A stretch of 35,790 nt of DNA from DRQF01 sp964559135 (lineage in GTDB: Bacteria; Planctomycetota; GCA-002687715; DRQF01). The DNA is taken from contig CAZLGG010000036.1 in the NCBI GenBank assembly GCA_964559135.1, forward strand, positions 1 through 35,790, read 5' to 3'. Positions 1 through 6,690 of the stretch are shown piece after piece; the first letter of the stretch is position 1, and each line of letters opens with the position of its first letter. Position numbers and translations under genes: made by a program. Under the pieces are notes generated by a model that made no database searches, was not told the origin of the DNA, and was given only the letters and a program-made list of their open reading frames with translations.

Positions 1-104
1 CCCCTATGACGTTCCTAACTCGCAAGAATGTACGGCGGTTCACGAAAAACAGGCGGAGGAGGGGTGGGTTTGCTGGGGTGAAGGAGGGGGTAGGATGGGC
101 GGCC

Positions 105-2165
105 ATGGATGTCCAGGACTTCGTTGAACGTCTCCTTTTTGCCTCGGCGCTGGAGGAGAAGCTGCGCCCTCCGCCCAGAGAGCTCTCGTGGTCGGGGCGC
201 AGGAAAGGGTTGCGGCTGGACGGGCCCGTTCGACCTGCCGGCGTTCGGTTCGAGGACACTCCACCTCCCGTGCTGGACGCGCGCGCCCTTGAATCCGAGG
301 GCGCGTTGGCCCGGCTGTTTCATCGGTTTCTCGACCATGAACTCCTCGCCGTGGAGTTGCTGGCCCTGGCCATCCATCGGTTCGCCGACGCGCCTGAAGC
401 CTTTCGGAAGGACCTGTTGACGACCCTCGTCGAAGAACAAAACCACGTGCGTCTCTACCTCGAATGCCTGCGGACCGTGGGCGGGGACTACGGCTCCTAC
501 CCGTGGACGTCGAGCTTCTGGCGCTTGCTGGGCGACGTGCCGGATCCCATGAGCTTCGTCTGCGGGATGAATCTGGGACTCGAGCAGGCCAACCTGGATT
601 TCGCCGGGCACTTTCTGGGGGTCATGCAGACGTTGGGACACGAGCAGGGGGTCGCGACGCTGACCCGTGTGCTCGCCGACGAAGTGCGTCATGTGCGGCG
701 AGGGCTTGGGTGGTTTCGAGAGTGGAAGGAGGAAGAGGACGAGGAGTTCGACGCCTGGACGAGACATCTGCCGCCGGGGTTCGCGCCCCGCCGAGCCAAG
801 GGTCAGACCTTCTCATCGGACATCCGGCGCGAGGTGGGTCTCGATGAGAGCTACATTCGCCGTCTTCGCACGCTTTCCGGAAGCCGCGGCCGGCGGCCGG
901 ACGTCTACCTTTTCAATCCGGATTGCGAAGCGGATCTGGTCGGTCACGGCGATGTTTCCTCCGACGTCGCGGACGCCGTCGCCAAGGACCTGGAACTCCT
1001 TCCTTTGGTCTTCGCCTCGCAGGACGATGTCCTCCTCGTCTCCGAACCCCCCGACGCGACCCATCTGGAGCGGTTGGCCGAGCTCGGATTTCCTCTTCCC
1101 GAATGGGTCGTCGTCGAGGGGCGGGAGCCGTCTTGGATCGAGTTCGCTCTCGAGGCGCGCCCTCTCGGCCGCTTCGTCCCCTGGGGAAAGAGCCCGCGCT
1201 GGCTCTCTTTGGCTTCGCGCTGCGACTGGTTGAAGGGCGAGCCGTCCGCCTTCTGGTCCCCATCCTGGGGCGCTCCTTTTCGAAAGAGCTGGGCGTACAC
1301 GTCCCCCGAGTTCCACCTCGAGATCCTCCCCGGCCGCGTCATCGAGAGGGCGGAAGAGTTGGAAGGAGCCGTCCGTGACCTCAGGAAGGCCGGGGCCGAC
1401 GATGTCGTTCTCAAGGCGGATCTGGGCCAAGCCGGGCGAGGCATGACCCGGGTCTTCGGCGGGCGACTCGAGCCGCCCGCGAGGGGATTTGCCAGGCGAA
1501 TTCTCGCTTCCCAAGGTCGGCTCGTGGTCGAACCGTGGCACGAGCGCGTGATCGACGTGTCGGGTCACCTGTCCCTCCTCGATGACGGGCGCGTCCGCTG
1601 GGACGGTCTCACGCGCTTTTTCGCCGACGCCCGAGGACGGTATCGCGGTACGAGTTTGGGAATCTGGAGCGACGGACTCGCGAGCGAGGAAGGGCGGGCG
1701 ATCCGCCGGAGGGCCGCGGAGTGGGAGAAGCGCCTCGCCGGAGTCGGAGCCGTCGTCGGGCGTCGGCTTGCCCGTCTCGGACTCCAGGGACCCGTCAGTT
1801 TCGACGCCTACGTGTACCGAACGGAGGAGGGGGGGCTCGTCCTCAGAGAACTGGTCGAGGTCAATCCCCGGTTTTCGATGGGACGGGTCGCGTTGCGGCT
1901 GCGCAAACGAAGGCTCGCCCCCGGAGTCGTGGGGGCGTTTTTCATCCTCGGGCCCGCCGCCGTCGCCGCGGCCGGGTCGCGGACTCTGGTCGAACTCATG
2001 GAGCGGCTTGCCTCCCAGTACCCGCCGAAGGTCGTGTCGGGAGGCGGTGGCCTCCGGGTCGGATCGGGGGTCGTCGCGCTGACGCCCGTGAGGTTGCAGA
2101 CTCGTTTTGCCGCCGTGATGGTCGCCGGGAGGAAGGCTCTCAGCGACCCAGCGTTTGCGTCGTGA
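105..2165 (+). CDS. DUF455 ferritin-like / ATP-grasp fusion protein
   Basis: 686 residues from ATG 105; AAGGAGG lies at 81-87, a rather long 17 nt upstream. An in-frame ATG at 6 would add 33 basic residues and is less likely. Residues ~60-220 look like a DUF455 (COG2833-type) ferritin-like four-helix domain. Candidate di-metal ligands are E84 in the HELLAVELLALAI helix, E111 and H114 in EEQNH, E160 in GLEQAN, and E193 and H196 in DEVRH. Residues ~265-360 resemble a pre-ATP-grasp region (VYLFNPDCEADL). Residues ~400-600 resemble an ATP-grasp ligase, with K437 in VVLKADLGQAGRGM and an E-x-N metal site in ELVEVNPRF (E585, N587). ATP-grasp enzymes join a carboxylate to an amine or thiol through an acyl phosphate. 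DUF455 proteins are poorly characterised. The substrate is unknown and the pairing is unusual. The 3' end overlaps the convergent SGNH gene by 26 bases. Confidence 0.82.
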   Translation: MDVQDFVERLLFASALEEKLRPPPRELSWSGRRKGLRLDGPVRPAGVRFEDTPPPVLDARALESEGALARLFHRFLDHELLAVELLALAIHRFADAPEAFRKDLLTTLVEEQNHVRLYLECLRTVGGDYGSYPWTSSFWRLLGDVPDPMSFVCGMNLGLEQANLDFAGHFLGVMQTLGHEQGVATLTRVLADEVRHVRRGLGWFREWKEEEDEEFDAWTRHLPPGFAPRRAKGQTFSSDIRREVGLDESYIRRLRTLSGSRGRRPDVYLFNPDCEADLVGHGDVSSDVADAVAKDLELLPLVFASQDDVLLVSEPPDATHLERLAELGFPLPEWVVVEGREPSWIEFALEARPLGRFVPWGKSPRWLSLASRCDWLKGEPSAFWSPSWGAPFRKSWAYTSPEFHLEILPGRVIERAEELEGAVRDLRKAGADDVVLKADLGQAGRGMTRVFGGRLEPPARGFARRILASQGRLVVEPWHERVIDVSGHLSLLDDGRVRWDGLTRFFADARGRYRGTSLGIWSDGLASEEGRAIRRRAAEWEKRLAGVGAVVGRRLARLGLQGPVSFDAYVYRTEEGGLVLRELVEVNPRFSMGRVALRLRKRRLAPGVVGAFFILGPAAVAAAGSRTLVELMERLASQYPPKVVSGGGGLRVGSGVVALTPVRLQTRFAAVMVAGRKALSDPAFAS

Positions 2166-3186
2166 CCTCCAGGAGGGCCGCGGAGTATCTCTTCGCGCCC
2201 TGCTTCGAAAGATGAAGCGTGTCCCAGAACAGGCCGGCGTCCGTCTCGTCGAAGGGGATCTCCAGGAAACGGACCATCTTGAAGTCCCGGGTCAACCGCC
2301 TCATATGCTCCACGTAGGCGGTCCGTCTGCGGCGCGCATCCCCGTTCAGTGCAGGAGCATAGACGGGAGGCAGTGTGACGAACAGAAAAATGCCGTTGTC
2401 CTCCGCGAGCTCGAAGCACTTCCGGGTGTAGAGGTCGAGGAGAGGGCTGGGAAGGGATGCGTCCTCGCCGAAGAGCTCACCTCGGCCGAGTCCCATCGCG
2501 ACGCCCAGATTGTTCACTGGTTCGCCGGGAGCGCGGTCCTCGCGGTCCGGGAGGACGAGTAGGCCTTGCCGGTTGATGACCTGGCGATAGATCAGGGTAT
2601 TGGTCCACCGCCGGTTTCGCCATCTCCATACCTGGGCCTGAAGCTCGTTCACGAAATAGGGGAAGAACCCGACTGAAAACGCATGGCGTCTCCACGCGAA
2701 CTCGAGAGCGGCTCGCGTCCCACGCGCACCGTCGAGCATGGGCCAGTCGTTCACCTCTCGGGCGTCGGCGGCGATCCTGTCCAGGTCGCTCGACTCATAG
2801 AAGCCGAGGTGGACATACAGCTCCCAGAAGAGGCTTCGGTAGCGGTCGCGGTGGTTATAGGTCCCAAACGTGATCGAGAAGGGCTTGGCTCCCCGATCGA
2901 GAAATCGCTTCAACTGGAAGTAACTCTCGATCGAAGTCGCCGCCGGGGTTGCCAGGCACCGAAACCGCTGGAGTCCGGGCTGGATGGCCGCGGCGACCGT
3001 GGAATCGCCGATGGCGACGAAGTCGATCCGTTCCTCGTTCCTGTACCCCTCCAACCATTCCTTCTGGGCGCGAAGCATACCCTCGGAGCCGACGGTGAAG
3101 AGATTGGGATTCTCCCGAATGTACAACGCGAACGGCACGGCCGTGAGCAAAAAGAGGAGAAGGGATTTGCCGAGCAACTTGGTCAT
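2140..3186 (-). CDS. SGNH-hydrolase-like partner of MBOAT acyltransferase (AlgJ/AlgX/DltD-like)
   Basis: 348 residues from the ATG complement at 3184-3186. The start is chosen because MTKLLGKSLLLFLLTAVPF is a typical N-terminal signal anchor and because it begins two bases after the MBOAT stop; a longer in-frame ORF runs back into that gene. An AIGDST motif near S62 supplies the SGNH nucleophile, and WDTLHLS near the C-terminus (D322, H325) supplies the Asp-His pair. The arrangement matches the periplasmic acetyl-transfer partner of alginate-type or DltB-type MBOAT proteins, which puts acyl groups on an exported polymer. The two genes are presumably co-translated. The acceptor polymer cannot be read from the window because no polysaccharide polymerase lies nearby. 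Confidence 0.8.
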   Translation of the reverse strand: MTKLLGKSLLLFLLTAVPFALYIRENPNLFTVGSEGMLRAQKEWLEGYRNEERIDFVAIGDSTVAAAIQPGLQRFRCLATPAATSIESYFQLKRFLDRGAKPFSITFGTYNHRDRYRSLFWELYVHLGFYESSDLDRIAADAREVNDWPMLDGARGTRAALEFAWRRHAFSVGFFPYFVNELQAQVWRWRNRRWTNTLIYRQVINRQGLLVLPDREDRAPGEPVNNLGVAMGLGRGELFGEDASLPSPLLDLYTRKCFELAEDNGIFLFVTLPPVYAPALNGDARRRRTAYVEHMRRLTRDFKMVRFLEIPFDETDAGLFWDTLHLSKQGAKRYSAALLEVTTQTLGR

Positions 3187-3188
3187 GG

Positions 3189-4655
3189 TCAAAACTGGAA
3201 GTAGATGAACTGGTGTCCGGAGAATTCGCCGAAAAGCAACATCCCATAGATGAGCGCCAGGTAGATCGTCCAGCGGACGAGCCCAGGCAGGCGAGCGACG
3301 GTGCGATCCGTCGGGAAGCGATCCGCGAAGCCGTGAATGATCTCCATGATGAGGATGAATCCTCCCACCACGATGATTTTCCCGGCGTTGCCCGACAGCG
3401 ACAAGACGCTCCACCAAGCTCCCCCGTCGAAGAGGTCCTGTCTCAATCCTTGGTGGAGATGGGTGAACACATACCCGGCGTCGCCCAGAGTCGCCGCCCG
3501 GAAGAACACCATACTCACCGTGTACAGGAAAAAGACCTTCAGGTGCTGGAGTCCGGCCAGGAGGCGAGGGACGCGGCCGAGGCCCGTGAAATCCACGAGG
3601 GCGTCACGCAAGGGCAGCGTGAGCGAGCCGAGGATGAAGAAGACGGCCTGCGAGGCGCCCCAGGCCAGGTAGTTCCAACTCGCGCCGTGCCAGAAACCGC
3701 TGAGCACGAAAACGATGAAGATGTTCCGATAATAGACGAAGGGGCCGCGCCGGTTGCCCCCCAGAGGAATATAGATGTACTCGCGAAACCACAGGCCCAG
3801 GGACGTATGGCAACGCCGCCAGAAGTGGGAGAGATTCTTCGTGAAGAACGGGCGGTCGAAATTGCGAATGAGATCGACCCCCAGCATGCGGGCCAATCCC
3901 ACGGCCATGTCCGAATAGCCGGAGAAGTCGCAGAAGAGTTGATAGGTGAAGGCCACCGTCGCGATGACCAGGGGGAGGCCTTGGTGCCCCTGCGGATGGT
4001 CGTAGATGCGGTCGACGAGAACGCCCAGGTTGTCGGCGATCACGACTTTCTTGAAGAGACCGGCCGCGGCCATGCGAGCCCCGCTCACCACTCGGTCGTA
4101 GTCGAAACTGACTTTGCGATCGAGCTGGGGTATGAGGGACTGGGCGCGTTCGATCGGGCCGGCGACGAGTTGTGGGAAGTAGGCGACATACAGTGCGAAC
4201 TTCCCGAAATGACGTTGCGGCGCGAGGACGCCCCGGTAGACGTCGATCGTGTAGCCAAGAGTCTGAAACGTGTAGAAGGAGATCCCCACGGGCAACAACG
4301 GGTTGAGGTTGGGGATGATCCGGGAGATCTCGTCGTCCGCCACCATCTGCCTCGCGACGTCGGTGAAGAAACCGGCATACTTGAAGTAGAAGAGCAGGCC
4401 CAGATTGACGAAGAGACTCAGCGCGAGAAAAAGCCGCTTTCTTCGGCGACTCTCCGTCGCGGCAATGCCGAGTCCCGCAAAATAGTCCACGAGGGTCGAC
4501 GTGAGCAGAAGGAAGATGAAGGGCCATTTCCACGCCGCGTAGAAATACCAGCTCGCCGCCAGAAGCAGCCCCCATTGCCATGTCTTGGGAATGACGTAGA
4601 AGAGCAGGAACACGCTGGCGAAAAACACCAGGAAGTCGACGGAATTGAAGAGCAT
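3189..4655 (-). CDS. MBOAT family membrane-bound O-acyltransferase (AlgI-like)
   Basis: 488 residues beginning MLFNSVDFLVFF, the classic AlgI-type start; the open frame extends upstream, but only into non-hydrophobic sequence. The protein has many hydrophobic spans. It carries the MBOAT signatures: PVGISFYTFQTLGY (~122-135), CDFSGYSDMAVG (~242-253), LSHFWRRCHTSLGLWF (~275-290), REYIYIPLGGNRRG (~291-304), and the catalytic-His motif SGFWHGASWNYLAWG with H323. Length and motif order fit AlgI/PatA/DltB-like proteins, which pass acetyl groups from cytoplasmic acetyl-CoA across the membrane. The SGNH gene follows after two bases, so the pair forms an acylation module. A TATAAT box on this strand at 4699-4704 is a likely promoter. 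The specific polymer acetylated is unknown. Confidence 0.9.
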   Translation of the reverse strand: MLFNSVDFLVFFASVFLLFYVIPKTWQWGLLLAASWYFYAAWKWPFIFLLLTSTLVDYFAGLGIAATESRRRKRLFLALSLFVNLGLLFYFKYAGFFTDVARQMVADDEISRIIPNLNPLLPVGISFYTFQTLGYTIDVYRGVLAPQRHFGKFALYVAYFPQLVAGPIERAQSLIPQLDRKVSFDYDRVVSGARMAAAGLFKKVVIADNLGVLVDRIYDHPQGHQGLPLVIATVAFTYQLFCDFSGYSDMAVGLARMLGVDLIRNFDRPFFTKNLSHFWRRCHTSLGLWFREYIYIPLGGNRRGPFVYYRNIFIVFVLSGFWHGASWNYLAWGASQAVFFILGSLTLPLRDALVDFTGLGRVPRLLAGLQHLKVFFLYTVSMVFFRAATLGDAGYVFTHLHQGLRQDLFDGGAWWSVLSLSGNAGKIIVVGGFILIMEIIHGFADRFPTDRTVARLPGLVRWTIYLALIYGMLLFGEFSGHQFIYFQF

Positions 4656-4675
4656 GGACGCCTCGCCCGGCCTCG

Positions 4676-4705
4676 TTGACGTGGAGCGGAACGGCGGGAT
4701 TATAG
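4676..4705 (+). promoter_or_regulatory. putative sigma-70 promoter for the sigma-like/asparaginase genes
   Basis: TTGACG (4676-4681) is followed after 16-18 bases by weak -10 options GATTAT (4698-4703) or TTATAG (4700-4705). It lies ~40 bases before the start at 4746 and overlaps the -10 of the opposing MBOAT promoter. Confidence 0.4.
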
Positions 4706-4725
4706 CGGAAGCCCCCCACGAACAA
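4699..4725 (-). promoter_or_regulatory. putative sigma-70 promoter for the MBOAT-SGNH operon
   Basis: On the minus strand a perfect TATAAT (plus 4699-4704) has a weak -35, TTGTTC (plus 4720-4725), with a 15-base spacer. The predicted start near 4692 gives a ~37-base leader before the MBOAT ATG at 4655. The -10 is the strong part of this call; the -35 and spacing are poor. Confidence 0.5.
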
Positions 4726-4745
4726 GGGGCCGATCGGAGGGAGCG

Positions 4746-5264
4746 ATGTCGAAGAAGTACCCGAGCCTGATCGATCGAGCCCTGGAAGGGGACGAGGAGG
4801 CTCGTTACCTGGTCGTCGAGCGGGTTCTCTCGCCGGTCTTCGATCTGGCCTGGCATCTGACCCGTGAGGTCGATCCGTCCCGTGCGTTGTGCGTGCAGGC
4901 CCTGACCGGGCTGGATGCGCGGCTGCGGGCGGGTGATCTCGGGATGAATGAGCCCGTCGGAGCGGCCGTGGCAGCGCTCTTGGCCGCCTACGGAGACGGG
5001 TCGCCTCTGGTGACGATCGACCCCTTCGCCAAGCTCGGCCGAGACGACCTCCTCTTGGCTCTCTCGGCTCTCGTGGCGGACGTCGACACGCGGGATTTGG
5101 AACGCCTTTTCGGAGACGATGCCGGGGCGCGGCTGGAAGAGATCCTCGATGGGAGCCCCCTGCCCCTGGCCGTCCTGCGAGAACTCCTGGACGAAGTGTC
5201 AGCGGCCGTCGCGCTGCCCGAGAATCTCTGGCCTGAGCCTCCCGTGGACGACGAGGAGCCGTGA
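4746..5264 (+). CDS. small acidic protein resembling a degenerate ECF sigma factor
   Basis: 172 residues, ATG preceded by GGAGGGAGCG. The first ~60 residues (SLIDRALEGDEEARYLVVER... LAWHLTREVDPSRALCVQA) read like region 2 of an ECF sigma factor: LI..AL.GD..A...LV.R....V..LA..LT. Residues ~98-150 (DDLLLALSALVADVDTRDLERLF...) loosely follow the start of region 4. The length is also ECF-like. The aromatic and basic DNA-contacting positions look eroded, the C-terminus is very acidic, and a clear helix-turn-helix is not visible, so it may no longer work as a sigma factor. The similarity is read by eye; the safest label is hypothetical protein. It lies 27 bases upstream of the isoaspartyl peptidase gene and is probably co-transcribed with it. 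Confidence 0.6.
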   Translation: MSKKYPSLIDRALEGDEEARYLVVERVLSPVFDLAWHLTREVDPSRALCVQALTGLDARLRAGDLGMNEPVGAAVAALLAAYGDGSPLVTIDPFAKLGRDDLLLALSALVADVDTRDLERLFGDDAGARLEEILDGSPLPLAVLRELLDEVSAAVALPENLWPEPPVDDEEP

Positions 5265-5291
5265 TAGGATGACGCTTCGAAAGGGAGCGCC

Positions 5292-6275
5292 ATGCCGAGA
5301 ATCACCGCACTCGTTCTTCTGTTCGGACTTGCAGCGTCCTGCGTGTCTTCGGACCCCGGCAACGAGGAGGCCGTCGCGGAACGGCCGGCCCAACGCTGGG
5401 CGATCGTCATCCATGCCGGAGCGGGTGTGATCTCGAAATCGATGCCCGACCAGGTCCGCGAGGGTTACCTCGCTTCGCTGCGTCAAGCGCTGCGCAAGGG
5501 GGCCCGTGCTCTGGAACGGGGAGAGAACGGCGTCGATGTGGCGGAGATGGTCGTGAGGTTTCTCGAGGACGACCCTCACTTCAACGCGGGGAAGGGGGCC
5601 GTCTTCACCCACGATCTGAAGCACGAGCTGGACGCTTCCATCATGGACGGTCGGACCCTCGCCTGCGGAGCGGTCACCGGCGCGACCACGGTACGCCATC
5701 CCATCACCCTGGCCCGCCGGGTCATGGAGAAAAGTCCCCATGTTTTCTTCGGTGGGGTGGGGGCCGAGCGCTTTGCGGACACCGTGGGCGTGGAACGGGT
5801 TCCGAACTCCTGGTTCGACACGCCGAGGCGCCGCCGGCAGATCGAAAAACGGCTCCGAGACGAAGGGGCGAAGGGTACGGTGGGATGCGTCGTCCTGGAT
5901 GCCTCCGGGCATCTCGCGGCCGCGACGTCCACGGGAGGTCTCACGGACAAGCGGTTCGGCCGCATCGGCGACAGCCCGATCATCGGCGCTGGAACCTATG
6001 CGGACGATCGGAGCTGTGCGGTCTCGGGCACGGGCACGGGCGAGCAGTTCATTCGACACACCGTGGCCCGGAGCATCGCGGCCCGGATGGAGTTCGGCGG
6101 CGCGAGCCTCGAGGACGCCTGCCGTCAGGTCGTCTTTCACAGGCTGAACCCCGGGGATGGGGGAGTGATTGCCGTCTCGCGGACCGGTGAGATCGCCACG
6201 GTCTTCAATTCGCCTGGGATGTTCCGTGGGATCGCCACCTCCGACGGGCGTTTCGAGACCGCCATCTGGGAATGA
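5292..6275 (+). CDS. isoaspartyl peptidase / L-asparaginase, Ntn-hydrolase type, predicted lipoprotein
   Basis: 327 residues, ATG after AAGGGAGCGCC. This is a plant-type/IaaA-like N-terminal-nucleophile hydrolase. Conserved blocks are VIHAGAGV (39-46), FNAGKGAVFT (97-106), ELDASIMDG (112-120), GAVTG, the autocleavage site GTVGCVVLD with predicted nucleophile T196, STGG (213-216), GDSPIIGAGTYAD, and GTGTGE. Such enzymes self-cleave into alpha and beta subunits and hydrolyse L-asparagine and beta-aspartyl (isoaspartyl) dipeptides. The N-terminus is a short hydrophobic stretch ending in the lipobox LAASC, with C17 as lipidation site. It should therefore be exported and anchored to a membrane, whereas the Escherichia coli enzyme is cytoplasmic. 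That suggests a nutrient-scavenging or envelope-repair role, which is inference. It converges on the HNH gene with a 15-base gap. Confidence 0.92.
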   Translation: MPRITALVLLFGLAASCVSSDPGNEEAVAERPAQRWAIVIHAGAGVISKSMPDQVREGYLASLRQALRKGARALERGENGVDVAEMVVRFLEDDPHFNAGKGAVFTHDLKHELDASIMDGRTLACGAVTGATTVRHPITLARRVMEKSPHVFFGGVGAERFADTVGVERVPNSWFDTPRRRRQIEKRLRDEGAKGTVGCVVLDASGHLAAATSTGGLTDKRFGRIGDSPIIGAGTYADDRSCAVSGTGTGEQFIRHTVARSIAARMEFGGASLEDACRQVVFHRLNPGDGGVIAVSRTGEIATVFNSPGMFRGIATSDGRFETAIWE

Positions 6276-6290
6276 CGTTCCGCCCCGGGC

Positions 6291-6647
6291 TCAATGGGAT
6301 GAGGGGTCGCCGTCTCGGTGGATCTGGAGATCGCGGACGAAGACCTCCCGCTCTTTGGGTCCCGAGTAGGAGTGGCCGGGCCCCCAAACTCGGTGCGCCA
6401 GCTCATGGCAGGGCCGACAGAGCTTCACGTAGCGCCGCTTGACTTCGCGTTCCATGCCGCGTCGAACGGCCTGGGGGACGAGATGGTGGCGCGTGAGCTG
6501 AACGGTCTCGTGGCAGATGGGGCATTCGCCCGGCGAGCGCACGCCGCTGGAGAAGGAGCACCAACTCGCGCCGAATCGTCGCCAGACCTCGTCGAGGAGG
6601 CCCTGATCGTCGATGTCTTTCAGTGGATCCGCGGTCACGCCCGACAT
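6291..6647 (-). CDS. HNH-type zinc-binding protein, putative endonuclease
   Basis: 118 residues from the ATG complement at 6645-6647 (MSGVTADPLKDID...). The frame is open further upstream but there it overlaps the neighbouring stop codon at 6691. The core is a four-cysteine zinc knuckle, CPIC (C42, C45) and LCRPCH (C77, C80), around a RHHLVPQ motif (H54, H55), with H81 and H85 following. This order matches compact HNH nucleases (Cx2C...HH...Cx2CH..H). The usual central Asn is not evident between the two knuckles, so nuclease activity is uncertain. It sits 43 bases downstream of the secreted secretin-like gene and may share its transcript. No partner methylase, toxin or phage gene is nearby. 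No clear Shine-Dalgarno precedes the chosen start. Confidence 0.7.
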   Translation of the reverse strand: MSGVTADPLKDIDDQGLLDEVWRRFGASWCSFSSGVRSPGECPICHETVQLTRHHLVPQAVRRGMEREVKRRYVKLCRPCHELAHRVWGPGHSYSGPKEREVFVRDLQIHRDGDPSSH

Positions 6648-6690
6648 GATGACGGGCGCGACCACGGCTCGCAAGACCTCGCGGCTCGGC

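Noticed and set aside
3213..4679. 488-residue plus-strand frame opposite the MBOAT gene
   Set aside because: Antisense to a well-conserved MBOAT protein; highly charged and without domain signals.
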